IMG/VR virus record: IMGVR_UViG_3300018080_000003
Coordinates: 79,728-143,727 of that record
DNA length: 64,000 bases
Source of the DNA: a virus
Strand: one strand, 5' to 3'
This document shows positions 55,074-63,477 of the stretch, piece after piece (the first letter of the stretch is position 1; every line of letters begins with the position of its first letter). The notes beneath the pieces were generated by a model. It did no database searches. It was not told the origin of the DNA and saw only the letters and a program-made list of their open reading frames with translations. The position numbers and the translations under genes are program-made.

Positions 55074-55509
55074 CTTTCTGTTCCTCGCACTTGATGATCC
55101 CCAAGGGGATGACAGGGAGCTTCTTCGGGAAAATCAGCCGAAACTTGCAGTACGCATCCTTCAACTCCCGAAGAGCCGTAGTTGTATCAGCCCCTTCCTC
55201 AAGCATCGTAGCCCATTTGTCATGAGCAAGCTGAAGCGAATCCCACGCCTGCCAAACAGGCTTCCAGGCACGCTTCACGTCGTTGATCGCAGCCACGGCT
55301 TCGAGACGACCCCCACCGGCAGCCTTGACCGCCTTGAGCGCATCCATGCCGTCTTCATTGTAGCTCTCCAAGATCCAAGGAAGCATGTCGTTGGTGCTCT
55401 GCGCGATGGCGTTCGCCGTCTGAGCCTGAACAATGCGAGCCTGAGAACTGCAGCCCATGCTGCCAAGCGACAGCAGGACGACCAACAACACCACAAACTT
55501 CCTGAGCAT
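54928..55509 (-). CDS. Lipoprotein, 193 aa
   Basis: MLRKFVVLLVVLLSLGSMGCSS is a signal peptide with a lipobox ending at C20. Helical middle (NAIAQSTNDMLPWILESY, AWKPVWQAWDSLQLAHDKW) and a low-complexity S/G/R tail that overlaps the next gene by 146 bases. Outer-membrane or inner-membrane lipoprotein. Overlapping frames recall Rz1-type spanins, but the order is reversed and this is only suggestive. Confidence 0.72.
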   Translation of the reverse strand: MLRKFVVLLVVLLSLGSMGCSSQARIVQAQTANAIAQSTNDMLPWILESYNEDGMDALKAVKAAGGGRLEAVAAINDVKRAWKPVWQAWDSLQLAHDKWATMLEEGADTTTALRELKDAYCKFRLIFPKKLPVIPLGIIKCEEQKDEQGSSGSTGPGLGGSEGGVSRSGPGRDRREHHVDRSEGSAGYRGSRG

Positions 55510-55826
55510 CAGAACTTCTCCTCGATGATCTCTTCCAAGCCAGCCGGCGTCAGCCACCGCTTGTCCAGATCCAACAGATGAAACACCGCAAACGTCCCAC
55601 CGATGGCGCCGATGTAGAGGGGGAGCTTTTTCGCAGCTTCCTTCTCCTCTTCCGTCTCAGCGCCCTCTATCAAAGCCTTGATGATGATGGCGCCGATCCC
55701 AATCCCGCCAGCCACGCCGGCAGCTACGTACAGCTGCATGTCACGTCGGTCGATATCGCGCTGGACCTTGTCCCACAGCTCCGGCGTCTTGTGCAGCGGG
55801 GGAAGGGAAGTGTCGTCACCGATCAT
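55509..55826 (-). CDS. Two-TM holin-like protein, 105 aa
   Basis: Start MIGDDTSLPP by ATGA overlap. Two TM segments: LYVAAGVAGGIGIGAIIIKALI and LPLYIGAIGGTFAVFHLL, with an acidic/basic loop (EGAETEEEKEAAKK). Adjacent to a lipoprotein; a holin or antiholin role is plausible but unproven. Confidence 0.62.
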   Translation of the reverse strand: MIGDDTSLPPLHKTPELWDKVQRDIDRRDMQLYVAAGVAGGIGIGAIIIKALIEGAETEEEKEAAKKLPLYIGAIGGTFAVFHLLDLDKRWLTPAGLEEIIEEKF

Positions 55827-56347
55827 CGCAAGCCTCGGGGACGCGCCTTCTGGCCACTGAAACACTGCAACATGCAAGGCCCACAGTAGGTGATGGGCAT
55901 CCCGGTCACAGTATACGCGATCGAGTCTGCCGCCATCTCGACTTGATCGTCACTCCGCTGGTTCCAGAGCTTGAACCACTTGCGGGTGTACTTGTCCGGC
56001 TCTCGGTCCCCAATCCAGATCGCTTCTTCGTCCCCTCGGTCAGGTGACACCCACATGCCTGGGTACATGAAGTCAGCCGCATGCCCGAACTCATGCGTGA
56101 TGATGGCGACAAGCGTCTCTAGCGGCAGCTCAGCCGCCTGGGGCGCTAGGATGATGTACTTCCCGTCCGTGCGGCAAGCTGCATAGTGACGGGGGCTGTC
56201 ACGAACAGCCTCGTCTACGATGAGCTGGACCTTACAGAGCTTCTTGAGTGGATTCCCACCGTTCGGGCGATACTCCGCAAAGACGTCTCTTACAGCGTCG
56301 AAGTGCGGCTCTAGGACGGCCGCGGCAAGCTCCAGATCATCCGCCAC
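55823..56347 (-). CDS. HEFGH metallopeptidase-like protein, 174 aa
   Basis: GTG start at 56347 after AGGTGA. THEFGHAADFMYPG (HEFGH, residues 85-89) and a following DQVEMAADSIAYTV where E may be the third zinc ligand; C-terminal CGPCMLQCFSGQ adds cysteines. Gluzincin-like. Unlike the 645-1151 protein it lies in a virion-type operon. Confidence 0.72.
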   Translation of the reverse strand: MADDLELAAAVLEPHFDAVRDVFAEYRPNGGNPLKKLCKVQLIVDEAVRDSPRHYAACRTDGKYIILAPQAAELPLETLVAIITHEFGHAADFMYPGMWVSPDRGDEEAIWIGDREPDKYTRKWFKLWNQRSDDQVEMAADSIAYTVTGMPITYCGPCMLQCFSGQKARPRGLR

Positions 56348-56348
56348 T

Positions 56349-56552
56349 TCACCTAAAGAACCGCGCCCCTTTGTGACGCTTCTGGATCTGAGACTTGGCA
56401 GCTTTTCTCGTTCTCGCTCGGACGTGACCGGCAATGTCGCCGTCCTCGCTCTCGAACTCATACAGAGTTTCGCCTACACCCCAGTATCGGCCAAACTCAT
56501 CATACCCACCTCGATCCAAGCGGACCTGGCGCAAGTAGAACTTTTCACCCAT
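56349..56552 (-). CDS. Small basic protein, 67 aa
   Basis: Start MGEKFYLRQ at 56552, eight-base overlap. GYDEFGRYWGVGETLYEFESEDGDIAGHVRARTRKAAKSQ, basic end. Function unknown. Confidence 0.66.
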   Translation of the reverse strand: MGEKFYLRQVRLDRGGYDEFGRYWGVGETLYEFESEDGDIAGHVRARTRKAAKSQIQKRHKGARFFR

Positions 56553-57024
56553 GACGGCGGACTGCCTGGCCCTGTTGGGCCATCTGGGCACAGCGAGCAC
56601 TCACTTGCTGCTCACCCGCCGGGTTGATGTAGCCGCGGCTCCGTGCCTCGCTGAGGTGTCGCTCACACTCCCCACGCTCGATGCGAAGCGGAAACTTGAA
56701 GCCACAGTTCCGGCACTTGAGCTGGTTCGGGCACCAGGCGTTCTCGTGCGGGAGGTACATCCAACTGGTAGGCTCACGAACGAACTGCGTGCCCCGGAAG
56801 GCGATCGCCGGGTTCACGCCGTACTTCATCGAGACCAGCTCGGGGTACTCCACCATGAGCTGGCTAGGCGTGCCGCAGCCCTGACACTCGAAGGTCAGCG
56901 CGCAGCCCTGAGGCGTGATGTGAGTCTTGACGGCGTCATGCCGCTTGAGCCCATCGGCACCCTCGAAGACGCCGTTGAAGCTCTGGATGACATCCGTGAA
57001 AGTGTCGTAATTGCTCGAACTCAT
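56545..57024 (-). CDS. Zinc-binding-like protein, 159 aa
   Basis: FECQGCGTPSQ and WCPNQLKCRNCGFKFP give two C-x2-C pairs spaced for one zinc site. Terminus Q-rich. Possibly a virion or assembly protein. Function unknown. Confidence 0.7.
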   Translation of the reverse strand: MSSSNYDTFTDVIQSFNGVFEGADGLKRHDAVKTHITPQGCALTFECQGCGTPSQLMVEYPELVSMKYGVNPAIAFRGTQFVREPTSWMYLPHENAWCPNQLKCRNCGFKFPLRIERGECERHLSEARSRGYINPAGEQQVSARCAQMAQQGQAVRRHG

Positions 57025-57025
57025 C

Positions 57026-57340
57026 TCAGCTGTCTCCCTTTTCGTCGAAGCTCACAGGAATCTCCTCTTCTTCCTCTTTCTTGGGCTTTTCGACCAGAGG
57101 AGAAGTAGCGAGGATCATCTTCAGCCTGCCGGGCACCTTGTCCCGAGTCAAGAAGCTCGCGCGATCGATGATCTCCCACAGGCGAGCCTGCCAGCCCGTC
57201 ATCTGAGTGTGGTCTTTGCGCGGAGAGATGTTGACGATGAGGTAGAGCGTCACCGCGATGGCGACCTCGGGGTTCGCCTGGACCCAGGCCCAGGCCGCAG
57301 TGAGGTACTGCGATACATTCATAAGAAGAAGGGTGAACAT
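57026..57340 (-). CDS. Membrane protein with acidic tail, 104 aa
   Basis: Hydrophobic N-terminus with two segments (MFTLLLMNVSQYLTAAWAW, VAIAVTLYLIVNI), a basic helix and an E-rich tail. Function unknown. Confidence 0.66.
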   Translation of the reverse strand: MFTLLLMNVSQYLTAAWAWVQANPEVAIAVTLYLIVNISPRKDHTQMTGWQARLWEIIDRASFLTRDKVPGRLKMILATSPLVEKPKKEEEEEIPVSFDEKGDS

Positions 57341-57344
57341 GTTC

Positions 57345-58385
57345 TCAGCCTGCTGTCAGTAGGTTTCGGAGGAGGGTGTTGACCTGAGCGAGCGTGAGAT
57401 CTTGCGACTCCAGCGTCGTCAGTAGAGCTTGGATGGATGCTTGGTCCGCGGCCTTGGCGTCGAGGACGGCCTGCTCCCCTGCGGTGGGAAGCGTGGGAGA
57501 GAACCCACTGGGCGTAACAAGAGTAACCTTTGTGATGCTGCCATTCAAGAGCGCTGCGTACCAAACGCCCGCGCCATCTGTGTACTGAATGGGGACAACC
57601 TCTGCGCCGACCTCCGGCTCGAAGTCGAATTCTGCCGGAACCGTGGGATCTGGCCAAAGAATAGCGCCAGGCGGAAGCGTCGAAGCGTCAAAGCCGACGG
57701 GGACCTCAGGCGTCGGGAAGGATGCGGGGTCTGCTACACCAGCAAGCTCCTCATCCATCGCCGCAAACAATCCAGGAATATCAACAGCTTGGGAATATGC
57801 TCCGGTCGCATACAGGTTGCCCCTCAAGGGGTTCTGCGTTCCGAAGGAGCCCCAAAAGAGAGGGTTTGGATGCGTTCCTTGCCCCACCGCGATGCTTCCG
57901 ACCGGCGTGACAGCATCGTCGAAGTAGATCGTCGCGACGCCAGCGTCGTAGACCACCGCAACCTTGTAGTCCTGGTTGTTCGAGACGGTGGCCACGAACT
58001 GGAGGCTGCTGCCATTCCACAGGTAGAGCGTACTGGTGTCCCGGTAGAGAGAGAACTCATCCCCATCAGGAGCGCTGTCTGCCCAGACGTTCTGGAAGCC
58101 ACTGGCTACCGTAAAACGGAACAAAGAAAAGAGCGTGACCGTGCTCTGTCCCGTCAGATCGAGGCCACTATCATAGCCAGCGTCGGCGGCCGTGATCCCA
58201 GCAGCAGGACCGGAGCCGTCCCCTAGTGGATCAGCCAGGATGTCCGGGGCCGCACCAGCGTCTGCGAGAGACGCGTCATTGCCAGCATCGGAAGAATCCT
58301 CCCAACCAGACGCATTCGGGCCTCCCGTCGTGCGAAGGAGGAGCTGCAGAGCAGTTCCGAGCGTTGTGAAAGATGAGAGGGCCAT
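57345..58385 (-). CDS. LamG/jelly-roll virion-type protein, 346 aa
   Basis: DAGNDASLADAG low-complexity start, then a beta jelly roll around residues 75-220 (FRFTVASGFQNVWADS, YLWNGSSLQFVATVSNNQDYKVAVVYDAGVATIYFDDAV) of concanavalin/LamG type, then repeats and helices. Fits a virion carbohydrate-binding decoration or fibre protein. Confidence 0.72.
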   Translation of the reverse strand: MALSSFTTLGTALQLLLRTTGGPNASGWEDSSDAGNDASLADAGAAPDILADPLGDGSGPAAGITAADAGYDSGLDLTGQSTVTLFSLFRFTVASGFQNVWADSAPDGDEFSLYRDTSTLYLWNGSSLQFVATVSNNQDYKVAVVYDAGVATIYFDDAVTPVGSIAVGQGTHPNPLFWGSFGTQNPLRGNLYATGAYSQAVDIPGLFAAMDEELAGVADPASFPTPEVPVGFDASTLPPGAILWPDPTVPAEFDFEPEVGAEVVPIQYTDGAGVWYAALLNGSITKVTLVTPSGFSPTLPTAGEQAVLDAKAADQASIQALLTTLESQDLTLAQVNTLLRNLLTAG

Positions 58386-58388
58386 GGG

Positions 58389-58973
58389 TCAGGAGAAAGT
58401 CGGGACGCGGAACAACGTGAACTCACTGTTCGGTCCAATTCCGGCTCCGAGATTGGAGACGAGATCAAAGGAGGTGATGTTCGTCGCACCGATGCCAGAA
58501 AGCTTGGTGGTGAAGTCACCTACACGCTCAGTGAGCGCAGGGAGGTAGTCCTCTTGGGCAATCAGCGTGCGAATGAACCGCGGAGCACCTCGGATAGCGC
58601 TGCAGCTGATGTAGGACATGAACAGCCCCTTCGCGCTGAAAGATCCGTTCTGAGACTGGGTGTCGATCAACCGCAACGTGTTCGAGAGGAAGTTATTCTC
58701 GGTTGTCAGGCTGTCATTGATCCTACGTTGGAAAGAGGTATCTCCAGCAACAGCAGGGATGCCGTTTGGCAGAAAACTCAGCCTGACGTCTCCGATGCCA
58801 GGGCGCATCGCGTACTGGCCGACCAGGAGCCATGCGCCGTCCGCGTTCCCGTCCAACCCCGAGAACGTGACACTGGTCACGAACCCTCCGGTTCGGATCT
58901 GCTGCAGGCGCTCAAAAGGCAGACCCCCGCGCTGAATCACGCCTGCCACCATTGTCAGAAAGGGGTCTGCCAT
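58389..58973 (-). CDS. Hypothetical virion-type protein, 194 aa
   Basis: Beta-rich. TSVTFSGLDGNADGAWLLVGQYAM, DVRLSFLPNG; C-terminal TSFDLVSNLGAGIGPNSEFTLF. Positioned between the LamG-like and coiled-coil genes. Function unknown. Confidence 0.68.
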   Translation of the reverse strand: MADPFLTMVAGVIQRGGLPFERLQQIRTGGFVTSVTFSGLDGNADGAWLLVGQYAMRPGIGDVRLSFLPNGIPAVAGDTSFQRRINDSLTTENNFLSNTLRLIDTQSQNGSFSAKGLFMSYISCSAIRGAPRFIRTLIAQEDYLPALTERVGDFTTKLSGIGATNITSFDLVSNLGAGIGPNSEFTLFRVPTFS

Positions 58974-58981
58974 GTCCTACC

Positions 58982-59425
58982 TCAGTTGGCTCCCGTCAGC
59001 GTCGTGAGCGCCGAAGGAGAAACCGGCTCGTTGGTGAACTCCATCGAGTCGAGCTTCAGTCGCCACGGGTTCTCGACCTGCTCCTCGACGTTGATGCCGT
59101 GGGAGTTGGCCATCATCTTCACGACACTGACGAACTGCTTCCCCATGTCGTCGATGGCCTTGGTGCGAGTCTCCATGTCCTCCTTCAAGGCACGAAGCTG
59201 GCTCCGGAGGTCGGCGGCTCGCATCGCTTGGTTCGCAAGCTGAATCTTCTGATTCGCCATCTGCTGGTCCAAGTCTCTGAGAGCCATCTGCTGGTCTTCC
59301 GTGAGGGAGACCGTCTGGTAGTTGGGTGCCGCGGATGCGGTCCCATTGCTCTTCGACCGAGAAGAGGTCTTCTTCTTGGTCGGAGTGCGCTTACGAGTTG
59401 TCGTCTTCTTCTTTCTTGCAGTCAT
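58982..59425 (-). CDS. Coiled-coil protein with basic N-terminus, 147 aa
   Basis: Start MTARKKKTTTRKRTP (ATG ending 59425) after GAGGTGGAAT. Residues 1-35 very basic K/R/T, then a long coil (ALRDLDQQMANQKIQLANQAM, RSQLRALKEDMETR). May link virion parts or bind nucleic acid. Confidence 0.72.
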   Translation of the reverse strand: MTARKKKTTTRKRTPTKKKTSSRSKSNGTASAAPNYQTVSLTEDQQMALRDLDQQMANQKIQLANQAMRAADLRSQLRALKEDMETRTKAIDDMGKQFVSVVKMMANSHGINVEEQVENPWRLKLDSMEFTNEPVSPSALTTLTGAN

Positions 59426-59458
59426 ATTCCACCTCAAAACAAAGGTGGCGATCACGCT

Positions 59459-59524
59459 CGGTCGAGCGGAGGTGGACTCGCTTCCCCTAGCGCGATCACC
59501 GTTGACGCCACCTTGCCAGATGAA
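59459..59524 (-). terminator. Terminator/attenuator between the fibre and coiled-coil genes
   Basis: AAGGTGGCG/CGCCACCTT with an inner GTGATCGC/GCGATCAC stem and TTTGTTTT downstream on the minus strand. May lower expression of the genes after the fibre protein. Confidence 0.6.
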
Positions 59525-59527
59525 ACA

Positions 59528-62425
59528 TCAGAGGACAACCGGATCGCCCACCTGGATGATGCAGATCGCGTTACCGCCAGAGATTTCTTGGATCTTCCCC
59601 ATGCGAAGCACGGTATCGCCGCTGGTCGTGGGCGCCGTCAGCGTAAGCTGGCCCTGCGTCGTGGAGAGGAAGAAGGTTTGGCCGACATTGGCCGCACCGG
59701 GCGCAACATCGAAGATGGCCGTGGGAATGGTCGCCTGACCATTCACAACGATGTCGTGAGAAGCCGCTGCTACACCAGCCGTAGCCGCCACGCCAACCGC
59801 GTTGGTTCGACCTGCAGCGTTCGCATCCGCGTTCTGCGAGCGGGCGTTGCCCGCCGCATCCGTGAAAACGACCGGGGCGCCGATGGCGATAGCCTCGTTC
59901 GCCGTCTGACTGATGAGCGTAGCCAGCGAAGACGAAGCAGCACCACCAGGAGGCGTGAGCTGCCGGACGTTGCCAGCGCTGTCCTGGTAGAACAGCTCCG
60001 TGACGGAGGATACGTCTTTGGTGTAGAGACGGCCTCGGTTTGCAACGTTGCCCGGGTCAACCAGGCGCTCCCGCATGTCGAGAAAGGAGCCGTTGTTGAG
60101 GTTGTCACCTCGGAGGTAGAGGCCGCCATCACCTACAATGTCGACACTAGGAGCACCAGTGATGTTGCCCAGCTCGATGTTGTTGGAGCCGCCCGCGTTG
60201 ATGTTGATGTAGTCGCGAGAAGTGCCAGCTTCCGTGACCCGCCAGCTAAAGTTGGCTGCGCGAATCGTGAAGAGCATCGAAGGCGTGTTGGCGCCGCCAT
60301 TCCCGAACGACATCGACTCAGCAGCGGTGAACGTGTCGATCTCGATGTAGTTGTTGATGTTCTCGCGAATGAGGAACGCGTTGTTGGTGTTGTCCGCGAT
60401 GTTGATGTCCGTGAGGATGGTCGAGACACCCGTCGCCGGACCGAGGTTGATCTCAGTGCCATCGAAGGTGAAGTCCGCAGAGCCGCCGAAAGCACCAGCG
60501 TTGTTGAACTGCACCGAGTCGAATGGAGCGGCCGGCGTCGCTGCAGGTAGAGGCGTGATCTGACGAACGTTGCCGGCGCTGTCCTGGTAGAAAAGCTCGG
60601 TCGTGCCAGCAACGTCCTTGGTGTAGACCTTGCCAGCGTTCGCCGTCGCACCCGGATCACCAACACGCTCAGTGATGACGAACTGAGAACCGCCATCCAG
60701 GCGGAAGTCGCCAGAGCCGAAGGCTACGATGTCCGGGTTCGTCGTCGCGTTGCCAAGACTGATCTGCTCCAGACCGTTGACCGTCGTGATGTTGAGGTAG
60801 ACGTCAGTGTCATCTGCGATGACCTGGAAGGCGTCCGCCGTGTTGTCACCCACGTTGGACTTGACGTTGGTCGTCGAAACACCGGTGACAGGGCCGAGGA
60901 AGATGTCCGTGCCGTCGAAGGTAAAGTTGGCGTTGCCGTCGAACGAACCAGCGTTGTTGAACTGGACTTGAGTGTTGGCACCACCGGGGGTGGTCGCGGC
61001 AGGGAGCGGCGTGAGCTGCCGAACGTTACCGGCGCTGTCCTGGTAGAACAGCTCTGTAGTACCCGACACATCCTTCGTGTAGACCTTGCCCTCGTTGACC
61101 GCACCACCGGGGTCACCGACTCGCTCCAAGAAGATGAGCTGCGCGCCACCGTCGATGCGAACATCACCAGCGCCCGCAAAGGAGACGTCAGGGTCCGACG
61201 TCGCGTTGCCGATCGTGATGATCTCGTTCGCGTTGGTCGTGTCGATGTTGAGGTAGATCTCCGAGCTGTTGGCGATGACCTCCAACCCGTTCGCGTTGTT
61301 GTCCGGGATGTTGATCCTCGTCGAGGTAGCAGAAAGACCAGTCGCCGGACCGAGGAAGATGTCCGTGCCGTCGAACGTGAAGTTGTTGTTGCCGTCGAAG
61401 GAACCAGCGTTGTTGTACTGGACGTTGGTGTTGACACCGCCAGGAGAAACGGTTGCTGTCGGAGGCGTCAGCTGACGGACGTTGCCCGAACTGTCCTGGT
61501 AGAACAGCTCCGTAGTACCCGACACATCCTTCGTGTAGACCTTGCCGCGATCCGCCGTAGCACCGGGGTCGCCGACTCGCTCCTCGATGCTGAGCTGAAG
61601 CGGTCCGATCTGAATGTCCGAGGTGTTCGTGATGCCGATGCTCACGATGCCATCGGTACCAGCGCCAGAAGCCGCGCCACCGTTGATGCTGACACTAGAA
61701 CCGTTGGCGCCACCGCCACCGCCGTCAGCGCCAGCCGCGCCACCGGAAATAAACACCGGAGAGCCAGCACCAGCAGGCTGCGTCGCATCACCATCGCCAC
61801 CGGGGCCACCACGTACGATGGTCAGACCACCAGCAGCACCAGGGTTACCACCACCAGCAGCGGCCCCCTCACCGCCCACGATGGTCAGCGTGCCACCCGC
61901 AGTTGTCGAGCCAGCGACATCAGCGGCGATGCTGATCTCGTGCGCAAGGCCCTCGATGAAGATGATGTCCTGCTGACCAACCGTGCCGACGCGAGACACG
62001 AAGGAGACCGTGTCCGTCACAGCGTCACCGAAGGTGACGTTGCCGTTGAAGGTCGCATTCGCCTGGAAGGTCGCGCCACCGTTGAAAATCTCGGTGCCAT
62101 CAACAACCAGGTCCCCGAGAATGGTCGTGGTCTGACCCACTCGGCTGATGTTGATGTCGCCCGTCGGAGCAAGCGTTCCGAGGTTGATGACGTGACCACC
62201 GCCGCCGGGGTCAGCGTTGATGTCGGTGACGTCCAGCGTCTTGCCGCCACCAGCTACGCCGATCTGAACCAGCGCACCGTCAGGGGAGAGGACCAGGTCT
62301 GCTGCGCCACCCGTAGGAGTGACGATGGAGCCCGTCACGGGGTTCGTGCCGAGAATCAGCGCATCGGTGTCTCCCACCTGGCGAGTGATCCCAGCCTGAA
62401 TAGTCAATGCTTTGCTATCAGCCAT
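59528..62425 (-). CDS. Modular fibre-like virion protein, 965 aa
   Basis: Several copies of the module with GKVYTKDVSGTTELFYQDS-GNVRQLTP and NTNVQYNNAGSFDGNNNFTF, one glycine-rich stretch near residues 190-270 (GGEGAAAGGGNPGAAGGLT) and a C-terminal beta module (GAPVVFTDAAGNARSQNAD...). A 130-residue block is almost identical in protein to one in 32732-36055 despite many silent differences. Glycine-rich motifs recall T4 gp38-type adhesin tips; function inferred. Confidence 0.8.
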   Translation of the reverse strand: MADSKALTIQAGITRQVGDTDALILGTNPVTGSIVTPTGGAADLVLSPDGALVQIGVAGGGKTLDVTDINADPGGGGHVINLGTLAPTGDINISRVGQTTTILGDLVVDGTEIFNGGATFQANATFNGNVTFGDAVTDTVSFVSRVGTVGQQDIIFIEGLAHEISIAADVAGSTTAGGTLTIVGGEGAAAGGGNPGAAGGLTIVRGGPGGDGDATQPAGAGSPVFISGGAAGADGGGGGANGSSVSINGGAASGAGTDGIVSIGITNTSDIQIGPLQLSIEERVGDPGATADRGKVYTKDVSGTTELFYQDSSGNVRQLTPPTATVSPGGVNTNVQYNNAGSFDGNNNFTFDGTDIFLGPATGLSATSTRINIPDNNANGLEVIANSSEIYLNIDTTNANEIITIGNATSDPDVSFAGAGDVRIDGGAQLIFLERVGDPGGAVNEGKVYTKDVSGTTELFYQDSAGNVRQLTPLPAATTPGGANTQVQFNNAGSFDGNANFTFDGTDIFLGPVTGVSTTNVKSNVGDNTADAFQVIADDTDVYLNITTVNGLEQISLGNATTNPDIVAFGSGDFRLDGGSQFVITERVGDPGATANAGKVYTKDVAGTTELFYQDSAGNVRQITPLPAATPAAPFDSVQFNNAGAFGGSADFTFDGTEINLGPATGVSTILTDINIADNTNNAFLIRENINNYIEIDTFTAAESMSFGNGGANTPSMLFTIRAANFSWRVTEAGTSRDYININAGGSNNIELGNITGAPSVDIVGDGGLYLRGDNLNNGSFLDMRERLVDPGNVANRGRLYTKDVSSVTELFYQDSAGNVRQLTPPGGAASSSLATLISQTANEAIAIGAPVVFTDAAGNARSQNADANAAGRTNAVGVAATAGVAAASHDIVVNGQATIPTAIFDVAPGAANVGQTFFLSTTQGQLTLTAPTTSGDTVLRMGKIQEISGGNAICIIQVGDPVVL

Positions 62426-62430
62426 TTGTC

Positions 62431-62700
62431 TTATCTTTCAAAAGGTTGCCGAGGAATCACTCGGGGTCGCTGTTCCGTGAATCGGGGGTCCGCACGCAAT
62501 GCACGAAGGGTGATGGGGTCAGTGAAATCGACAGGGTCACTGTTCTCGTCGGTGATGAGCTGACCGTCGGGGTAGCCACCAGGCTTGTTCAGAACCTGAG
62601 TTCCCGTCTTCGTAGGGATCCTCAGCTCATTCGTCGTTCCATAAGACGCGACGAAGCGAAAACCGAGTGCCGCTTCACCTTCGTATACGAACTGTGCCAT
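62431..62700 (-). CDS. Small virion-type protein, 89 aa
   Basis: Start MAQFVYEGEAALGF (ATG 62700; TTG 62706 alternative). FRFVASYGTTNELRIPTKTG, then a basic proline end. Between two fibre-module genes. Function unknown. Confidence 0.66.
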   Translation of the reverse strand: MAQFVYEGEAALGFRFVASYGTTNELRIPTKTGTQVLNKPGGYPDGQLITDENSDPVDFTDPITLRALRADPRFTEQRPRVIPRQPFER

Positions 62701-62709
62701 GCTCAATCT

Positions 62710-63477
62710 TTACTGCAATTGCGTGAAGTTACGCTCGATCAAGACAACCAGAGTGGTCGCGTTGCGAGCAAAACCAACCTCCTGAACGATCTCACCAGGA
62801 GCCGTCGGAGGAACATTCGTCAAAATACCAGGAGTTGTGGAAAGATAGTAGGTGTCTCCCGCTACCAGGCCAGCAAAACCGCCCAACTCTCCAGCGTATT
62901 GGATCTCACACGTCGTCGCCGTGGGCTTGGCGATGACCACACCAACGCAAGGTCGGTCCGTTACGATGTTGGACGCTGCCTGGTCCACGTTGTCCGCCGC
63001 CGAGAGGAACACCGCATCGTTCACATTTACCGTTGCCGGGCAGTTATAGACTGCACTCGTGAGAGAACCAGAAGAACCGCCAGGTCCAAACACCTGGTAC
63101 GGGCCACCGTTGACGCTGACCTCGAACTGCTGAAGCACCTCGTTGTAGCGAACGCGACCCTCGTTCAGGTTGCTGACAGCAGCCGTAGAACCGCCAGAAA
63201 GCTCGAAGAAGGCTCCGTTGCCTGCCGTCGAATCTTCGATACGAACGAAGGTGTCGATGAAGCCCGTCAGTTCAAGGTTGCCCTCGACACGAAGTGTCCC
63301 AACGATCCGAACCTTCTCGCCACCAGCCATGGTGGATGCGCCGATAGCCACGGTGTTCGTCGGCGTGACAAGCTCGACGACCGTGCCCGTCGCCTGCCAA
63401 GGCGAAGGACCACCGCCGCCGCCTCCAGGAGGCTGCGCGCGCGGAATAAACCGAAGGCTGGCGTTTTTGACAGTCAT
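62710..63477 (-). CDS. Fibre-module protein, 255 aa
   Basis: Begins with a basic/proline-glycine linker, then VAIGASTMAGGEKVRIVGTLRVEG and GRVRYNEVLQQFEVSVNGG, a module shared with the N-terminus of 32732-36055; then a C-terminal module like that of 59528-62425 (AVFLSAADNVDQAA, GDTYYLSTTPG). Likely a virion fibre or decoration protein. Confidence 0.75.
   Translation of the reverse strand: MTVKNASLRFIPRAQPPGGGGGGPSPWQATGTVVELVTPTNTVAIGASTMAGGEKVRIVGTLRVEGNLELTGFIDTFVRIEDSTAGNGAFFELSGGSTAAVSNLNEGRVRYNEVLQQFEVSVNGGPYQVFGPGGSSGSLTSAVYNCPATVNVNDAVFLSAADNVDQAASNIVTDRPCVGVVIAKPTATTCEIQYAGELGGFAGLVAGDTYYLSTTPGILTNVPPTAPGEIVQEVGFARNATTLVVLIERNFTQLQ

Noticed and set aside
58952-62563. Two plus-strand open frames of more than 500 codons opposite the fibre gene
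   Set aside because: Repeats in the fibre gene keep the antisense frame open; protein is R/V/D-rich noise.
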